From NCBI RefSeq assembly GCF_029633825.1, contig NZ_CP090642.1:434001-498000 (forward strand): a DNA stretch of 64,000 bases. The letters run 5' to 3'. Below, piece by piece: positions 50,250 through 60,159 of this stretch. The DNA comes from Burkholderia contaminans. GTDB lineage: Bacteria > Pseudomonadota > Gammaproteobacteria > Burkholderiales > Burkholderiaceae. Each line of letters starts with the position of its first letter. Positions within the stretch are counted from its first letter, which is position 1. Under the pieces are notes generated by a model, which was not told where the DNA came from, did not search any database, and was given only the letters and a program-made list of their open reading frames with translations. The translations under genes were made by a program, and so were the position numbers.

Positions 50250-51030
50250 TGCACGCCCGGTACATGTCGTGATTCCGGCGCGGTACGGTTCGACCCGCCT
50301 GCCGGGCAAGCCGCTCGTCGACCTGAACGGCGAGCCGATGATCGTTCGCGTGCACGCGCGTGTGAGCCGCGCGCTGCCCGGTGCGGACATCGTCGTCGCG
50401 ATCGACGACGCGCGTATCGCGGAAGCGCTCGACGCGCGCGGCATCCGCTTCGCGATGACCGGCACCCATCATGCGTCGGGCACCGACCGCGCGGCGGAAC
50501 TCGCGCGAGCGTCCGGCTGGCGCGACACCGACGTGGTGCTCAACGTGCAGGGCGACGAGCCGCTCGTGCCCGAGAGGCTGCTGAAGGCCTTTGCAGGCTA
50601 CTGCGTTGCGGTGCCGGATCTCGGCATCGCGACAGTGGCGTGCCCGGTCGGCGATGCCGCGCTGCTCGACGAACCCGGCATCGTCAAGCTCGTCGTCGAT
50701 CGCCGCGGCCGTGCGCTGTACTTCTCGCGCGCGGCGATCCCGTTCTGTCGCGATGGCCGGCCGGCGGGTGCGGACCTCGGCGGGCACCTGCGGCATATCG
50801 GCCTCTACGGTTATTCGAATGCGGCGTTGCAGACACTGGCGCATACCGCGCCGTGCGAACTCGAGCAGCTGGAGCAGCTCGAGCAACTGCGCGCGCTGTG
50901 GCTCGGCATGCCGATCGAAGTGATGCGCTGGCCCGATGCGCCGCCGGCCGGCGTCGATACGCCCGACGACGTGGCTCGCGTCGTCTCCTTTCTCAAACGG
51001 CAAACCCAAGATGAGACAGAACCACATTGA
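50233..51030 (+). CDS. kdsB: CMP-Kdo synthetase (3-deoxy-manno-octulosonate cytidylyltransferase)
   Basis: A 265-residue nucleotidyltransferase activating Kdo with CTP. Motifs [17 protein letters not shown] near residue 15, [12 protein letters not shown] near residue 80 and [10 protein letters not shown] near residue 104 are the family signatures. An [13 protein letters not shown] repeat near residues 212-224 looks like a small in-frame triplet-block duplication in a helix. It overlaps kdsC by 17 bases and kdsD by 20 bases. It supplies CMP-Kdo to the KpsS/KpsC-like transferase. Confidence 0.94.
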
Positions 51031-51943
51031 ATCCGCCCGACAGGTCTTCGAGATCGAATCGCGGGCACTGGCCGGCGTCGCCGCGCGTCTCGACGTGAGT
51101 TTCGACGTGGCGGTCGAGACCATCCTCGGGTCACGCGGCCGAGTGGTCGTGTGCGGCATGGGCAAGTCCGGCATCGTCGGCCGGAAAATCGCCGCGACGC
51201 TTTCCAGCACGGGGACGCCCGGCTTCTTCATGCATCCGGGAGAGGCCTATCACGGCGATCTGGGCATGGTGACGCCGGACGATACGTTTCTCGCGATCTC
51301 GAATTCGGGGGAAACCGACGAGGTGATCAAGCTGATTCCGTTCCTGCGGAACAACGGCAACGATCTGATCGCGCTGACGGGCAATCCGTCGTCGACGCTC
51401 GCGAGCGCCGCGCGGGTCCATCTCGACATCGGCGTCGAACGCGAGGCATGCCCGTTGCAGCTCGCGCCGACCGCGTCGACGACGGCGACGCTCGCAATGG
51501 GCGACGCACTGGCGATCACGCTGATGCGGGCGCGCGGCTTCCAGCCCGAACATTTCGCGCGCTTCCACCCCGGCGGCTCGCTCGGCCGCCGGCTGCTGTC
51601 CACCGTCGACGACGAAATGGCGTGCCGGGATCTGCCGTTCGTGACGGAGGACACGTCGACGCTCGACGTGCTGGACGCGATGACGCGTGGGCGCCTCGGG
51701 CTCGCCATCGTGAAGCGGGACGTCGGCTGGGGCATCGTGACCGACGGCGATGTCCGCCGCGCGATCGAGCGGCACGGCGACGCCGTCCTGCGCCGCACGG
51801 CGGCCGACCTGATGTCGATCGAGCCGTCCACGGTGCCGCCCGGCACGCGGGTCGAGGATGCGTTGCTGCTGATGCAGGAGCAGCGGATCGGTGCGCTGCT
51901 GGTGTCCGACGGCACGAACATCGTCGGCGTATTCAAGAAGTAG
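51011..51943 (+). CDS. kdsD: Arabinose-5-phosphate isomerase
   Basis: A 310-residue KdsD/KpsF-type isomerase converting ribulose 5-phosphate to arabinose 5-phosphate, the first step of Kdo synthesis. The SIS domain (about residues 35-175) holds [20 protein letters not shown] and SNSGETDEV; two CBS domains follow (about 205-310). ATG 51011 lies inside the kdsB gene end. It is the last plus-strand gene of the operon and faces the minus-strand sialidase-like gene 17 bases later. Confidence 0.94.
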   Translation: MRQNHIESARQVFEIESRALAGVAARLDVSFDVAVETILGSRGRVVVCGMGKSGIVGRKIAATLSSTGTPGFFMHPGEAYHGDLGMVTPDDTFLAISNSGETDEVIKLIPFLRNNGNDLIALTGNPSSTLASAARVHLDIGVEREACPLQLAPTASTTATLAMGDALAITLMRARGFQPEHFARFHPGGSLGRRLLSTVDDEMACRDLPFVTEDTSTLDVLDAMTRGRLGLAIVKRDVGWGIVTDGDVRRAIERHGDAVLRRTAADLMSIEPSTVPPGTRVEDALLLMQEQRIGALLVSDGTNIVGVFKK

Positions 51944-51960
51944 GCGCGGGCCGCGGCGTG

Positions 51961-53163
51961 CTACTGCAGGCTTTGCGTCAGCGCCGTGGCTGCGGCGTCC
52001 TGGCGGAAGCGGGGGACGCGCAGGAACGTGATGAAATTCGAGTCGTGCTGGCTCGCCGCACCGCCTTCCGGATCGTCGAACGCGACGCGGAGCACCGCAA
52101 TGAGGTCGTCGCCGTCGAATTGCCAGTCGACGTACTGGAAGCCGTGCCGTTTCGTGTCGGCGTGTTGCAGCAGGATTCGCCGGGCGGTCCACTGCCGGAG
52201 ATCGGCGGAGGACAACAGCACCAGCGTGTTGCGGACGCGCTCGAGATTCGTCTGGCCGACGCTTTTCGGCACCGCGTTCGTGATCGTCCAGTACTGTTTC
52301 GACCGCGGGTCGAAGCGAATCGTGAACTTCTTCCCGGCGCCCGGCAGGTCGACGAAGTCGCGCGCCGGGTCGAACGACAGTGTCCGGCCGTCCCCGCCGG
52401 TCGCGACCAGCGCGGCCTTCTCCGGGCCGTTCGCGGTATTCACGCGCAGCATGAGCGCGGGCGATGCGCCTGGCCTGCTGACGACGTTGCCTTCCTCCCA
52501 TGACTCGAATCTGCCGTCGAGCCAGCGCTTGTCCGACGGCAGGTGAACGGACGCGCGCCAGTTGCGCGCATCGAGCAGATCGCGATCGGCGGGCGCGGAC
52601 ATCACCAGCGCGCGCAGGTCGCCGTCCTCGACGCTTTCGTACGCGCGCCAGACCCGCCCGCGGTCGACGAGCACCGGAACCGGCCCGGTGATATAGCGGC
52701 CGGGATACGGCAGCATCCCGGTCGCGGCGTCGACCGGTGTGGTCCAGGTTGCGCCGCCGTCGTCGGATCGACGGATGGATGGCGTGCCCATCGAGCGATT
52801 GGTGCCCATCAGGTACAGCGAGCCGTTCAGCACGAACAGCGACGACCAGTATTGATCCGGCACGTCGCCGAGCCTGGACCACGTCGCGCCTTTGTCGTGC
52901 GACGTGAACACGGATACGTGGTTCTGCGACGCGGCGGCGCCGAACGTGTCGAAGGTCGCGACGTAGTCGCCGTTCGGCAGCACGGCCAGCGACGGCGAGC
53001 CGAGATAGACGCGCGTGGCCGCCCGGCTGTGCGCGACGACCTGGCCGGGCGGGGCCGGCACGGGTTCGGCGTTCGATGCCGTCGCCGCGCAGCAGGCGCA
53101 CAGTACCGCGAGGATCGAACGCTTCACCGCGGCAAGGGGCGGCGGATACCGGAATGAGGTCAT
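51961..53163 (-). CDS. Secreted sialidase-like (BNR/Asp-box) protein
   Basis: A 400-residue exported beta-propeller protein. A signal peptide covers about residues 13-32 (ILAVLCACCAATASNA). Two Asp-boxes are clear: SHDKGATW (about 88-95) and SDDGGATW (about 133-140), and an N-terminal Arg near residue 51 sits in the SxSLAVLPNGDY context used by sialidases. Other catalytic residues cannot be placed by eye. It may cleave or modify the locus's own Kdo polysaccharide, since Kdo is a sialic-acid-like ulosonic acid (inference). ATG 53163 overlaps the polymerase stop (ATGA). Confidence 0.82.
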   Translation of the reverse strand: MTSFRYPPPLAAVKRSILAVLCACCAATASNAEPVPAPPGQVVAHSRAATRVYLGSPSLAVLPNGDYVATFDTFGAAASQNHVSVFTSHDKGATWSRLGDVPDQYWSSLFVLNGSLYLMGTNRSMGTPSIRRSDDGGATWTTPVDAATGMLPYPGRYITGPVPVLVDRGRVWRAYESVEDGDLRALVMSAPADRDLLDARNWRASVHLPSDKRWLDGRFESWEEGNVVSRPGASPALMLRVNTANGPEKAALVATGGDGRTLSFDPARDFVDLPGAGKKFTIRFDPRSKQYWTITNAVPKSVGQTNLERVRNTLVLLSSADLRQWTARRILLQHADTKRHGFQYVDWQFDGDDLIAVLRVAFDDPEGGAASQHDSNFITFLRVPRFRQDAAATALTQSLQ

Positions 53164-54353
53164 GTCACGTGTACCAGCGGTGTGCCGCCGGACGCGCTCG
53201 GGCCCGGGCGCACGACGATGCGCCTGCGGGGCGCGTCCTGGTCGGCCAGCACGACGAACAGCAGGAGGGTGAGCCAGAGCATGCCATAGAGGACGTGATA
53301 CTTGAACAGCAGGATCGGCAGCAGATAGAGCAGGTATTTCCGTCGGCCCTTGCGGCGAAACAGAGCGAACAGCGTACCGAAGAACGCGGCGAAGCCGCCG
53401 GCGCCCGCGGCGAACACGAGGTAGATGTAGAACGAGCTGTCCCGCACCTGGTAGCCGCGCAGATGCGTTTTCCCGACGTTGTTCCGCTCGTCCCAGAACA
53501 GGCCGCCGCCGAATACGCCCGCGACCGCGTCGCGCTCGGTCAGTTCGGTCAGCACGAGCGTTCGGCTGCCGACCGCATCGTAGTCGACGGACTGGTTGAC
53601 GCGCTGGTCGTACACGCTGTAAAGCCACGGAACGCACGCGAGCGCGACGACGATGACGGCGATCCGGGTCCGCAGCCGCCCGCGCCCGGCGAGGAAGTGC
53701 AGCCCGCACAGCGCCGCGCATACGGCCATCGATGCGACCGAGAAGCTGAGCAGCGCGGTGGCGAACCCGACGACAGGCGCGAGCGTAATGCGTCGCTGCG
53801 ACAGCAGCAGGATCACCGCGCTCGGCACGACGGTCATCGCGTAGAAGGACGGTTCGGAATACAGGCCGAGCGCGCGGATCGAGATCAGGCTGTCGCTCAG
53901 GGCCTTGGTCGCGTAGAGCGCTTCCGAGTCGGATTCGCGGATATAGCTGTCGAAATCGATGAAGTTGCCCGTCGCGAGGTAATAGACGAGTTGAAACGTG
54001 AAGAACGCGGCGTGGACGTAAATGAGTGTCCTGCACGCCGTGTCGAGCGCGTGCCGCGTGAGTACGCCGCCGGCAAACATCCAGTAGCTCAGCGCGATAT
54101 ACGTCTGGATCAGCAGGAACTTGATGTAGAAGTTCACGTAGAAATCGCCGAACGCGGACAGGACGAACGCGACGCAGAGGGTGATCAGCCAGTACGCGCA
54201 AACCGGGAACAGGTGCCGCTGGCGCGTCATCAAGGTCGGCGCCCGGAGAAACGCGAGCGCGCAGAGCAGGAAGTACGCGGCGAAGGTCGCCCGCACGCTG
54301 AACGCATTGAGGGAGAAGAACAGTACGCTGGCTGAAAATAGCAAGGTCGACAT
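53160..54353 (-). CDS. wzy: Wzy-like O-antigen/exopolysaccharide polymerase
   Basis: A 397-residue inner-membrane protein with ten or more hydrophobic segments and one larger periplasmic loop (about residues 235-275) flanked by segments, the layout of Wzy polymerases. Sequence similarity in such proteins is poor, so the call rests on topology and its place in a Wzx/Wzc/Wza locus that has no other polymerase candidate. The weakly conserved RxGxxxxE-type segment is IRALGLYSEPSFYAM near residue 158. Start at 54353 has a weak ribosome site. Confidence 0.78.
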   Translation of the reverse strand: MSTLLFSASVLFFSLNAFSVRATFAAYFLLCALAFLRAPTLMTRQRHLFPVCAYWLITLCVAFVLSAFGDFYVNFYIKFLLIQTYIALSYWMFAGGVLTRHALDTACRTLIYVHAAFFTFQLVYYLATGNFIDFDSYIRESDSEALYATKALSDSLISIRALGLYSEPSFYAMTVVPSAVILLLSQRRITLAPVVGFATALLSFSVASMAVCAALCGLHFLAGRGRLRTRIAVIVVALACVPWLYSVYDQRVNQSVDYDAVGSRTLVLTELTERDAVAGVFGGGLFWDERNNVGKTHLRGYQVRDSSFYIYLVFAAGAGGFAAFFGTLFALFRRKGRRKYLLYLLPILLFKYHVLYGMLWLTLLLFVVLADQDAPRRRIVVRPGPSASGGTPLVHVT

Positions 54354-54681
54354 GTGTGCGCCCGATCGGGGAATCCGGATGCGCCGCGCGCCGGCCGTTC
54401 CGGCGCCGCGCGGCGAGTTGCCGTGCGAAACGGGCGGGGCGCCTGTCGGACAGGGCGGGCTTGCCGGTTCGCACGAGGAATGCGCGCCCGCGGTTCGGGA
54501 CGGCTGGCGCGCATTCAGGCGATCAAGCATAGAGGGCGGGAGGGCCGGGCGAGCCCGGTTGTCCGATCGCGGAGGGGTTCTGTCGTTTTCAGGCGGGATC
54601 GGCCGCGCGGATCGGGCGCGCCTGCCGGTCGAGCGGACGCTTTGCGTCGTCGCATGGCACGACAACGCGGAGCCGCAACCG
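54354..54681. other. Short intergenic region
   Basis: About 330 bases between the Wzy-like and PAP2 genes, both on the minus strand. Minus-strand open frames here lack ribosome sites and known domains. I see no convincing hairpin terminator. It may hold a promoter for the wzy/sialidase pair. Confidence 0.5.
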
Positions 54682-55269
54682 TCAGTGCGGCATGGCGTAG
54701 CGCCCGCACAGAAATGGCGAGTACAGCTCGATCGCGGCCTGGATCGGTGCGTGACGGCCATACGCGGCGGCCGACACGGCAATCAGCGAGCCGGCGGCGA
54801 GCATCCGGTAGCGGGCGTCGATGCGCGGCGCACCGTGCCGCCGCACGAACGACAGCACGACCACGGAGCCGACGATCCAGCCGGCGACGACTTCCGACGG
54901 CGTGTGCGCATCGTCGAACACGCGTGCAACGCCGATCAGTGCGCCGAGCGCCAGCCCGAGCGACAGCGAGGTGCTCGGCCGGATCGGCGCGCAGCCGGCC
55001 AGCGCAATCGCGCAGGCCATCGGCCATACCGCCGACGCGAGCATCGTATGTCCGCTGATCACGCGGAAATCGATCGCGCGAATCTGGATGCCGCAGCCGG
55101 CATACAGCAACTTGGTGACGCCGACCAGCGCCATGCCCGCGGCAAGCATCAGCGCCCATGCCGCCGCGCCATGCCGCCCGACGCTCGAGCGCGTCAGCCA
55201 GACGATGCAGGCGACGGCAAGCGGCAACGTCATTGCCGCGTCGCCGAGATCGCTGACGGCCGCCCACAT
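54682..55269 (-). CDS. PAP2-family membrane phosphatase
   Basis: A 195-residue protein with five to six membrane segments and the PAP2 motifs in reduced form: RVISGHTMLASAVW (motif II, SGH) near residue 70 and RVFDDAHTPSEVVAGWIVG (motif III, R-x5-H-x3-D-like) near residue 115. The first KxxxxxxRP motif is weak. Members dephosphorylate undecaprenyl pyrophosphate or phosphatidate. Here it could recycle the lipid carrier of polysaccharide assembly. Starts 25 bases after galU ends. Confidence 0.85.
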   Translation of the reverse strand: MWAAVSDLGDAAMTLPLAVACIVWLTRSSVGRHGAAAWALMLAAGMALVGVTKLLYAGCGIQIRAIDFRVISGHTMLASAVWPMACAIALAGCAPIRPSTSLSLGLALGALIGVARVFDDAHTPSEVVAGWIVGSVVVLSFVRRHGAPRIDARYRMLAAGSLIAVSAAAYGRHAPIQAAIELYSPFLCGRYAMPH

Positions 55270-55294
55270 GATTGCGTTCCCGACGGACGCGTGC

Positions 55295-56179
55295 TCAGGC
55301 GGCCTGCAGCGCCGACATGCGCGCGGTCAGAAAACTCTCGAAATCCGCGGCCACTTCAGGGTGGCGCAACGCGAACTCGACCGTCGCCTTCAGATAGCCG
55401 AGCTTGCTGCCGCAATCGAAACGCGTGCCGTCGTAGCGATGCGCGAGCACCTGCTCGTCGGTCAGCAGCGACTGGATCGCGTCCGTCAGTTGCAGTTCGC
55501 CACCGGCGCCCGGACGCAGCGCACGCAGATGTTCGAACACCTTCGGCTTCAGCACGTAGCGGCCGACGACGCCGAAATTCGACGGCGCTTTCGCGGGCTC
55601 CGGTTTCTCGACGATCCCGGATAGCTTGAAGAGGTTGTCCTCCCAGCGCTTGCCGTCGATGACGCCATAGGATTTCGACGCCTCGGGCGCGATCTCCTCC
55701 ACGCCGATCACCGACGCGTGATAGTGATCGAACACGTCGATCATCTGGCGCAACACGGGCGTCGGGCCGTCCAGCAAGTCGTCGGCGAGGATCACCGCGA
55801 ACGGCTGGTCGCCGACGAGCTTTTCCGCGCACAGCACGGCATGGCCGAGCCCCAGTGCTTCGGCCTGGCGAACGTAGAAGCAGTCGACGTGGCTCGGTTT
55901 GATGCTGCGCACGAGCGACAGCAGTTTTTCCTTGCCGCGCGCCTCGAGCTCGGCCTCGATCTCATAGGATTTGTCGAAGTGGTCTTCGATCGCCCGTTTG
56001 CTGCGGCCCGTCACGAAGATCATTTCGGTGATACCGGCATCGATGGCTTCTTCGACCGCATATTGAATGAGCGGCTTGTCCACGACAGGCAGCATCTCCT
56101 TCGGGCTGGCCTTGGTTGCAGGCAGAAATCGCGTGCCGAGACCGGCAACCGGAAATACGGCTTTCGTCACTTTCAACAT
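55295..56179 (-). CDS. galU: UTP-glucose-1-phosphate uridylyltransferase
   Basis: A 294-residue nucleotidyltransferase producing UDP-glucose. N-terminal [19 protein letters not shown] (residues 13-31) is the signature nucleotide-binding loop; LADDLLDGP near residue 132, [22 protein letters not shown] and [21 protein letters not shown] complete the family pattern. It supplies precursor for UDP-galactose and so for the exopolysaccharide; galE is not in this window. ATG 56179 is the only plausible start; the long upstream frame is not coding. Confidence 0.95.
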   Translation of the reverse strand: MLKVTKAVFPVAGLGTRFLPATKASPKEMLPVVDKPLIQYAVEEAIDAGITEMIFVTGRSKRAIEDHFDKSYEIEAELEARGKEKLLSLVRSIKPSHVDCFYVRQAEALGLGHAVLCAEKLVGDQPFAVILADDLLDGPTPVLRQMIDVFDHYHASVIGVEEIAPEASKSYGVIDGKRWEDNLFKLSGIVEKPEPAKAPSNFGVVGRYVLKPKVFEHLRALRPGAGGELQLTDAIQSLLTDEQVLAHRYDGTRFDCGSKLGYLKATVEFALRHPEVAADFESFLTARMSALQAA

Positions 56180-56539
56180 GATTTTCGGATTCCATCCGTT
56201 CAGGACTATTACCAACAATGCCGATGGCAGGTGGCGACGCGCGAATATCGTCGTCGTCGGTCGCAGGCGCTGCGCCGATCGCGCGAATGAACTCGCGCGC
56301 CGTTGAAAAATCGTAGGGGCGTTCGGGTTTCCGAGGGTGACCGAATCTAGGCTGAATCCGACAGCCGCGAATGTCGATTCGCGAAAGGCGAATGCGGATT
56401 TCCAGTGTGTCGGATGCCATCTAGGAATTGTCGGGATGATGCCGGCCGCATGACATAGATTCGGGCATCTATTACTGGACGGACTGGTCGCGGCGCCACG
56501 CCTGGCAGCCACGAAACCGCCGTCGGCTCGGGAGCGGCC
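56180..56539. other. Divergent intergenic region between galU and flhD-like gene
   Basis: About 360 bases holding the promoters of galU (minus) and the FlhD-like gene (plus). Nothing else is recognised. AT content is slightly higher than in flanking genes. Confidence 0.5.
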
Positions 56540-56773
56540 ATGACCGGACAGGGCGATATCTTCGATGCAATCGCGGAATTCAACCGCGCCTATCTCGTGC
56601 TGGCGCAGCGCATGTTGCGTGCCGACTACGAGCAGGGCAAGCGGCAATTGGGTATCTCGGACGACATTGCCGCGTCCATCGTCGCATTGACGCCGCATCA
56701 GATCGAGGCAATTGCGGCAAGCGGCGAGCTGTTCTGTGAATTTCGTATCGAAAATGCGCCGGGGCGCGCGTGA
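56540..56773 (+). CDS. Miniature FlhD-like protein
   Basis: A 77-residue protein resembling the N-terminal two thirds of FlhD, the flagellar master regulator subunit. The stretch [16 protein letters not shown] matches the FlhD NLSYLLLAQRLI helix, and [19 protein letters not shown] matches the next helices. FlhD normally has 105-119 residues; the C-terminal helix is missing here, and no flhC follows. It may be an FlhD-family regulator of non-flagellar genes or an inhibitory fragment. It could alternatively be a degraded copy. Ribosome site is weak (CGGGAGCGGCC upstream). Confidence 0.72.
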   Translation: MTGQGDIFDAIAEFNRAYLVLAQRMLRADYEQGKRQLGISDDIAASIVALTPHQIEAIAASGELFCEFRIENAPGRA

Positions 56774-56903
56774 CTGGTTTCCCGGGTTTCCCGAATGGAC
56801 GTGCCGGGTTCGCAAATCGCGGCACTGCTGCGCGAATCGCCGGCGCCACGACGGTCGCGCCCATTCGGTCTTTTACAACGCAATGAACGTGTGGAGGAAG
56901 TGC

Positions 56904-57212
56904 ATGTCCGGTTATCGCGAATTGAAGGCGCAAGCCGACGAGTTGATGAAGCGTGTCGAGGAAGCGCGGCTCGCCGAACTCGAGGTCGTCATACAGGAGG
57001 TTCGCAACCGTATCGCCGAATACGGGCTGACCGCGAGTCAGATATTCGGCCGTCCGGGCGGCCCCGGAAAAAGGGGCGCGCGAGGGACCGTGTCCGAACC
57101 CAGGTATCGCGATCCGAAAACCGGCGCGACATGGAACGGCCGCGGTCGTGAGCCCGGCTGGATCAAGGGAGGCCGTCGGGAACGCTTTCTGATCGAGCGC
57201 AACGCCGGTTGA
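56904..57212 (+). CDS. H-NS histone family protein
   Basis: A 102-residue nucleoid protein. The N-terminal oligomerisation part is a coiled coil (residues 3-45). The C-terminal DNA-binding motif is TWNGRGREPGW (about residues 79-89), the Burkholderia H-NS form of the AT-hook-like loop. GGAGG precedes the ATG by 7 bases. H-NS proteins silence AT-rich and horizontally acquired genes, so the AT-rich promoters in this window (31030-31500, 36000-36700, 38200-38570) are natural targets (inference). Confidence 0.92.
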   Translation: MSGYRELKAQADELMKRVEEARLAELEVVIQEVRNRIAEYGLTASQIFGRPGGPGKRGARGTVSEPRYRDPKTGATWNGRGREPGWIKGGRRERFLIERNAG

Positions 57213-57496
57213 GCGTGTACCGGCGTGACCGGCGGCGGCAGGTACTGCGAAATCGTCGAACTGGCGAGCGCGGTGCCTGCCGATTGTCGGCAACTGGATG
57301 GCGCGTTGCCGGGACGATCGACGCCGTTGCCGTCATGCAGTTGCGGGAACCGGGCGAACGACTCGCCGATCGTCGCCGAACTGCGACGTCGACGCTACCG
57401 TCGCTGCAGCGAAGCATTATTCCCTGCTCGATGCCCGGTTCCGCGAGCAACTGCGACAGCAGCGCGACCGCGAGCCCGCCGTGAGAACCTGCGCAG

Positions 57497-58543
57497 TCAT
57501 TTCCCGATGCGCCGACCTGCGTAGCGGAGCAACGCGACGAACGCCGCTTCGTCCACGCGCAGCCCACGCGGCGTGCGCGACACCGCGAGCGTGGCGAGCG
57601 CACCCGCCTCGAACGCATCGAGCACGGCCGGATGGATGTAGCAGCGCCGGCACACGGCCGGCGTGTTGCGCAATAGCTCGGCCACCGCGCGCACGGTCTC
57701 GACGATCTGCTTGCGCGCGTGCGTGACGCCGCGATGCTCGGTGCGCCGCAACAACCCGAGCGCATGCACGCTGCCGGCCCAGGTCCGGTAATCCTTCGCG
57801 GTGAAATCGGCGCCGCCGGCCTCGCGCAGGTAGTCGTTCACGTCGGACGACCCGACCGGACGGCGTACGCCGTCGTCGTCCACATACTGGAACAGCTCGT
57901 GCCCGGGCAGCTCGGCGCAGCGCCGTACGATCCGCGCGACCCGCGCGTCGTCGACCGTCACGTCGTGTTCGATCCCGCTCTTGCCGGCGAAGCGCAGCTG
58001 AACCTGGCCGGGCTGAATTTTCAAATGACGCTTGCGCAACGTCGTCAGCCCGTACGAGCCGTTTTCGCGTGCGTATTCCGCGTTGCCGATCCGCGCGAGC
58101 GTCGTGTCGAGCAAGCGGACGATCGTCGCCACGATTTTGTCGCGCGGCATGCCCGGCAACGCCAGATCGCGCGTGACGCGCGCGCGGATGCGCGGCAGCG
58201 CACGCGCGAACGCGGCCATCCGCGCGTACTTGTTTGCGTCTCGCGTCTCGCGCCACAGCGGGTGATAGCGATACTGCTTGCGCCCGCGTGCATCGCGGCC
58301 GGTTGCCTGAAGATGACCGCGCGGGTCCATGCAGATCCACACATCGGTGTACGCGGGTGGAATCGCCAGCGAGTTGATACGGGCAATTTCGTCGGCGTCG
58401 CGCACTCGCACACCGTCCGGCCCGTAATACGCGAACCCATTGCGGACCGGCCGGCGTGTATAGCCGGGGCGGCGGTCGTCGACGTGACGCAGCGGCCCGG
58501 CAGGCACGCGTGCATTCGGCTGCGGCGGGGCGCGCTTCTTCAT
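57497..58543 (-). CDS. Type IB DNA topoisomerase
   Basis: A 348-residue poxvirus/bacterial-type topoisomerase IB. The N-terminal domain (about residues 20-95) includes FAYYGPDGVRVRD. The catalytic core has LRKRHLKI and KYRTWAGSVHA-like KDYRTWAGSVHALGLL near residue 240, and catalytic Tyr302 in CRRCYIHPAV. In related enzymes the residue before Tyr is often Ser or Ala; here Cys. It relaxes supercoils through a 3'-phosphotyrosine link. No clear ribosome site precedes ATG 58543. Confidence 0.92.
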   Translation of the reverse strand: MKKRAPPQPNARVPAGPLRHVDDRRPGYTRRPVRNGFAYYGPDGVRVRDADEIARINSLAIPPAYTDVWICMDPRGHLQATGRDARGRKQYRYHPLWRETRDANKYARMAAFARALPRIRARVTRDLALPGMPRDKIVATIVRLLDTTLARIGNAEYARENGSYGLTTLRKRHLKIQPGQVQLRFAGKSGIEHDVTVDDARVARIVRRCAELPGHELFQYVDDDGVRRPVGSSDVNDYLREAGGADFTAKDYRTWAGSVHALGLLRRTEHRGVTHARKQIVETVRAVAELLRNTPAVCRRCYIHPAVLDAFEAGALATLAVSRTPRGLRVDEAAFVALLRYAGRRIGK

Positions 58544-59196
58544 GCTGCGGCGCGTCGATCGACGTCAGTGCCGATCCGCGTATCGTCGGGCTGCGTTCCA
58601 GGCGGACATCCTGCGCGCACGGTTTTCTCCTGTTTGTGCGTACGTTTCGGCGTCGTGCAGCAAGAACCGTGCGCCATTCCCGGCACGCGCGCGGATGCCC
58701 GGCACAAGCGTGCGCCGGACGGGCGTTCGGGCGTTCGTTACCGCTGCATGGACGAAATGACGCAACGGCTTCGCCCGGACAAGATGACTGCGGCCCGATG
58801 TCGGCATCGGGCAGATCGTGTCGATGCCGTGTCGCGTTCGACGAACATCGAAGCTGCGATGGAGATCGCCGATGTCGGCTGGCACGAGCGTTTTACGATG
58901 CCGCCAGGCAACGCACCGGTGGTGCGCGGGGCCCGTGCATAGGCTGCGCAAACGCGGTCAAGGCCGGCCAGAACGGGCCGGGTCGTTCGTTTAGGTGTTT
59001 ATACGTATGCCGAATCCGATATCGCCGCAATCCAATATTTCATTAGAAGGTTATCGGACTTGTTTCTAGACTGATGCGGGGCATGCAGACCGGGCCGGCG
59101 CGATGCCCCCGGCCGGCGCACAGCCCCGATCCGCGCCCGCGCCAAGCAGAAACACAACAGCGCAGCGGCAGACAACGACATCATCGGAGACGAACC
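58544..59196. other. Intergenic region between topoisomerase and sugar transporter
   Basis: About 650 bases. No gene supported. The segment 58985-59075 is AT-rich and probably carries the promoter of the transporter operon. GGAG lies 11 bases before the ATG at 59197. Confidence 0.55.
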
Positions 59197-60159
59197 ATGA
59201 CATTCATCAGGAAGCTGGCAGCCGGCGCGATCGTTGCCGCGGCGGCGGTGCTGGCCGGCGGCGCGCACGCGCAGCAGAAACCGATCACGCTCGGGTTCTC
59301 GCAGGTCGGCGCGGAAAGCGCGTGGCGCACCGCGAACACCGTGTCGGTGAAGGGCGCGGCGAAGGACGCCGGCATCAACCTGAAATTCTCCGACGCGCAG
59401 CAGAAGCAGGAGAACCAGATCCGCGCGATCCGCTCGTTCATTGCGCAGAAGGTCGACGTGATCGCGTTCTCGCCGGTCGTCGAATCGGGCTGGGAGCCCG
59501 TGCTGACCGAAGCGAAGGCCGCCCACATCCCGGTGATCCTGACCGACCGCGGCGTCGACGTGAAGGACCCGTCGCTGTACGTGACGATGATCGGCTCCGA
59601 CTTCCTCGAGGAAGGACGGCGCGCGGGCCACTGGCTCGAGGAGCGCTACAAGAACGACGCAGGCCCGATCAATATCGTCGAGCTGCAGGGCACGGTCGGT
59701 TCCGCGCCGGCCAACGATCGTCGCGCGGGCCTGCTCGAAGTGATCAAGAACAATCCGAAATTCAAGGTGATCGCGTCACAGAGCGGCGACTTCACGCTCG
59801 CCGGCGGCAAGCAGGTGATGGAAGCGTTCGCGAAGACCTACGGCAAGCAGATCAACGTCGTCTACGCGCACAACGACGACATGGCGCTCGGCGCGATCCA
59901 GGCGATGGAAGAGGCCGGCATCAAACCCGGCAAGGACGTGAGCGTCGTGTCGTTCGACGCGACGAAGGGCGGCTTCCAGGCGATGGTCGCCGGCAAGATC
60001 AACGTCGACGTCGAATGCAGCCCGCTGCTCGGCCCGCAACTGATGAGCGCGGTGAAGGACGTCGTCGCCGGCAAGCAGTTGCCCAAGCGCATCGTGACGA
60101 ACGAGACGGTGTTCCCGATGAACGTCGCGGCCCAGGTGCTGCCGACCCGCAAGTACTGA
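59197..60159 (+). CDS. ytfQ: Sugar ABC transporter substrate-binding protein, YtfQ type
   Basis: A 320-residue periplasmic binding protein of the type I fold. Signal peptide spans residues 1-25 (AGGAHAQ cleavage). The sequence pattern ITLGFSQVGAESAWRTAN near residue 28, FSPVVESGWEPVL near 90 and YAHNDDMALGAIQAMEEAG near 220 is that of the galactofuranose-binding YtfQ. Length fits (318 in E. coli). Ligand is therefore probably galactofuranose or a related sugar. First gene of a four-gene operon. Confidence 0.92.
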   Translation: MTFIRKLAAGAIVAAAAVLAGGAHAQQKPITLGFSQVGAESAWRTANTVSVKGAAKDAGINLKFSDAQQKQENQIRAIRSFIAQKVDVIAFSPVVESGWEPVLTEAKAAHIPVILTDRGVDVKDPSLYVTMIGSDFLEEGRRAGHWLEERYKNDAGPINIVELQGTVGSAPANDRRAGLLEVIKNNPKFKVIASQSGDFTLAGGKQVMEAFAKTYGKQINVVYAHNDDMALGAIQAMEEAGIKPGKDVSVVSFDATKGGFQAMVAGKINVDVECSPLLGPQLMSAVKDVVAGKQLPKRIVTNETVFPMNVAAQVLPTRKY

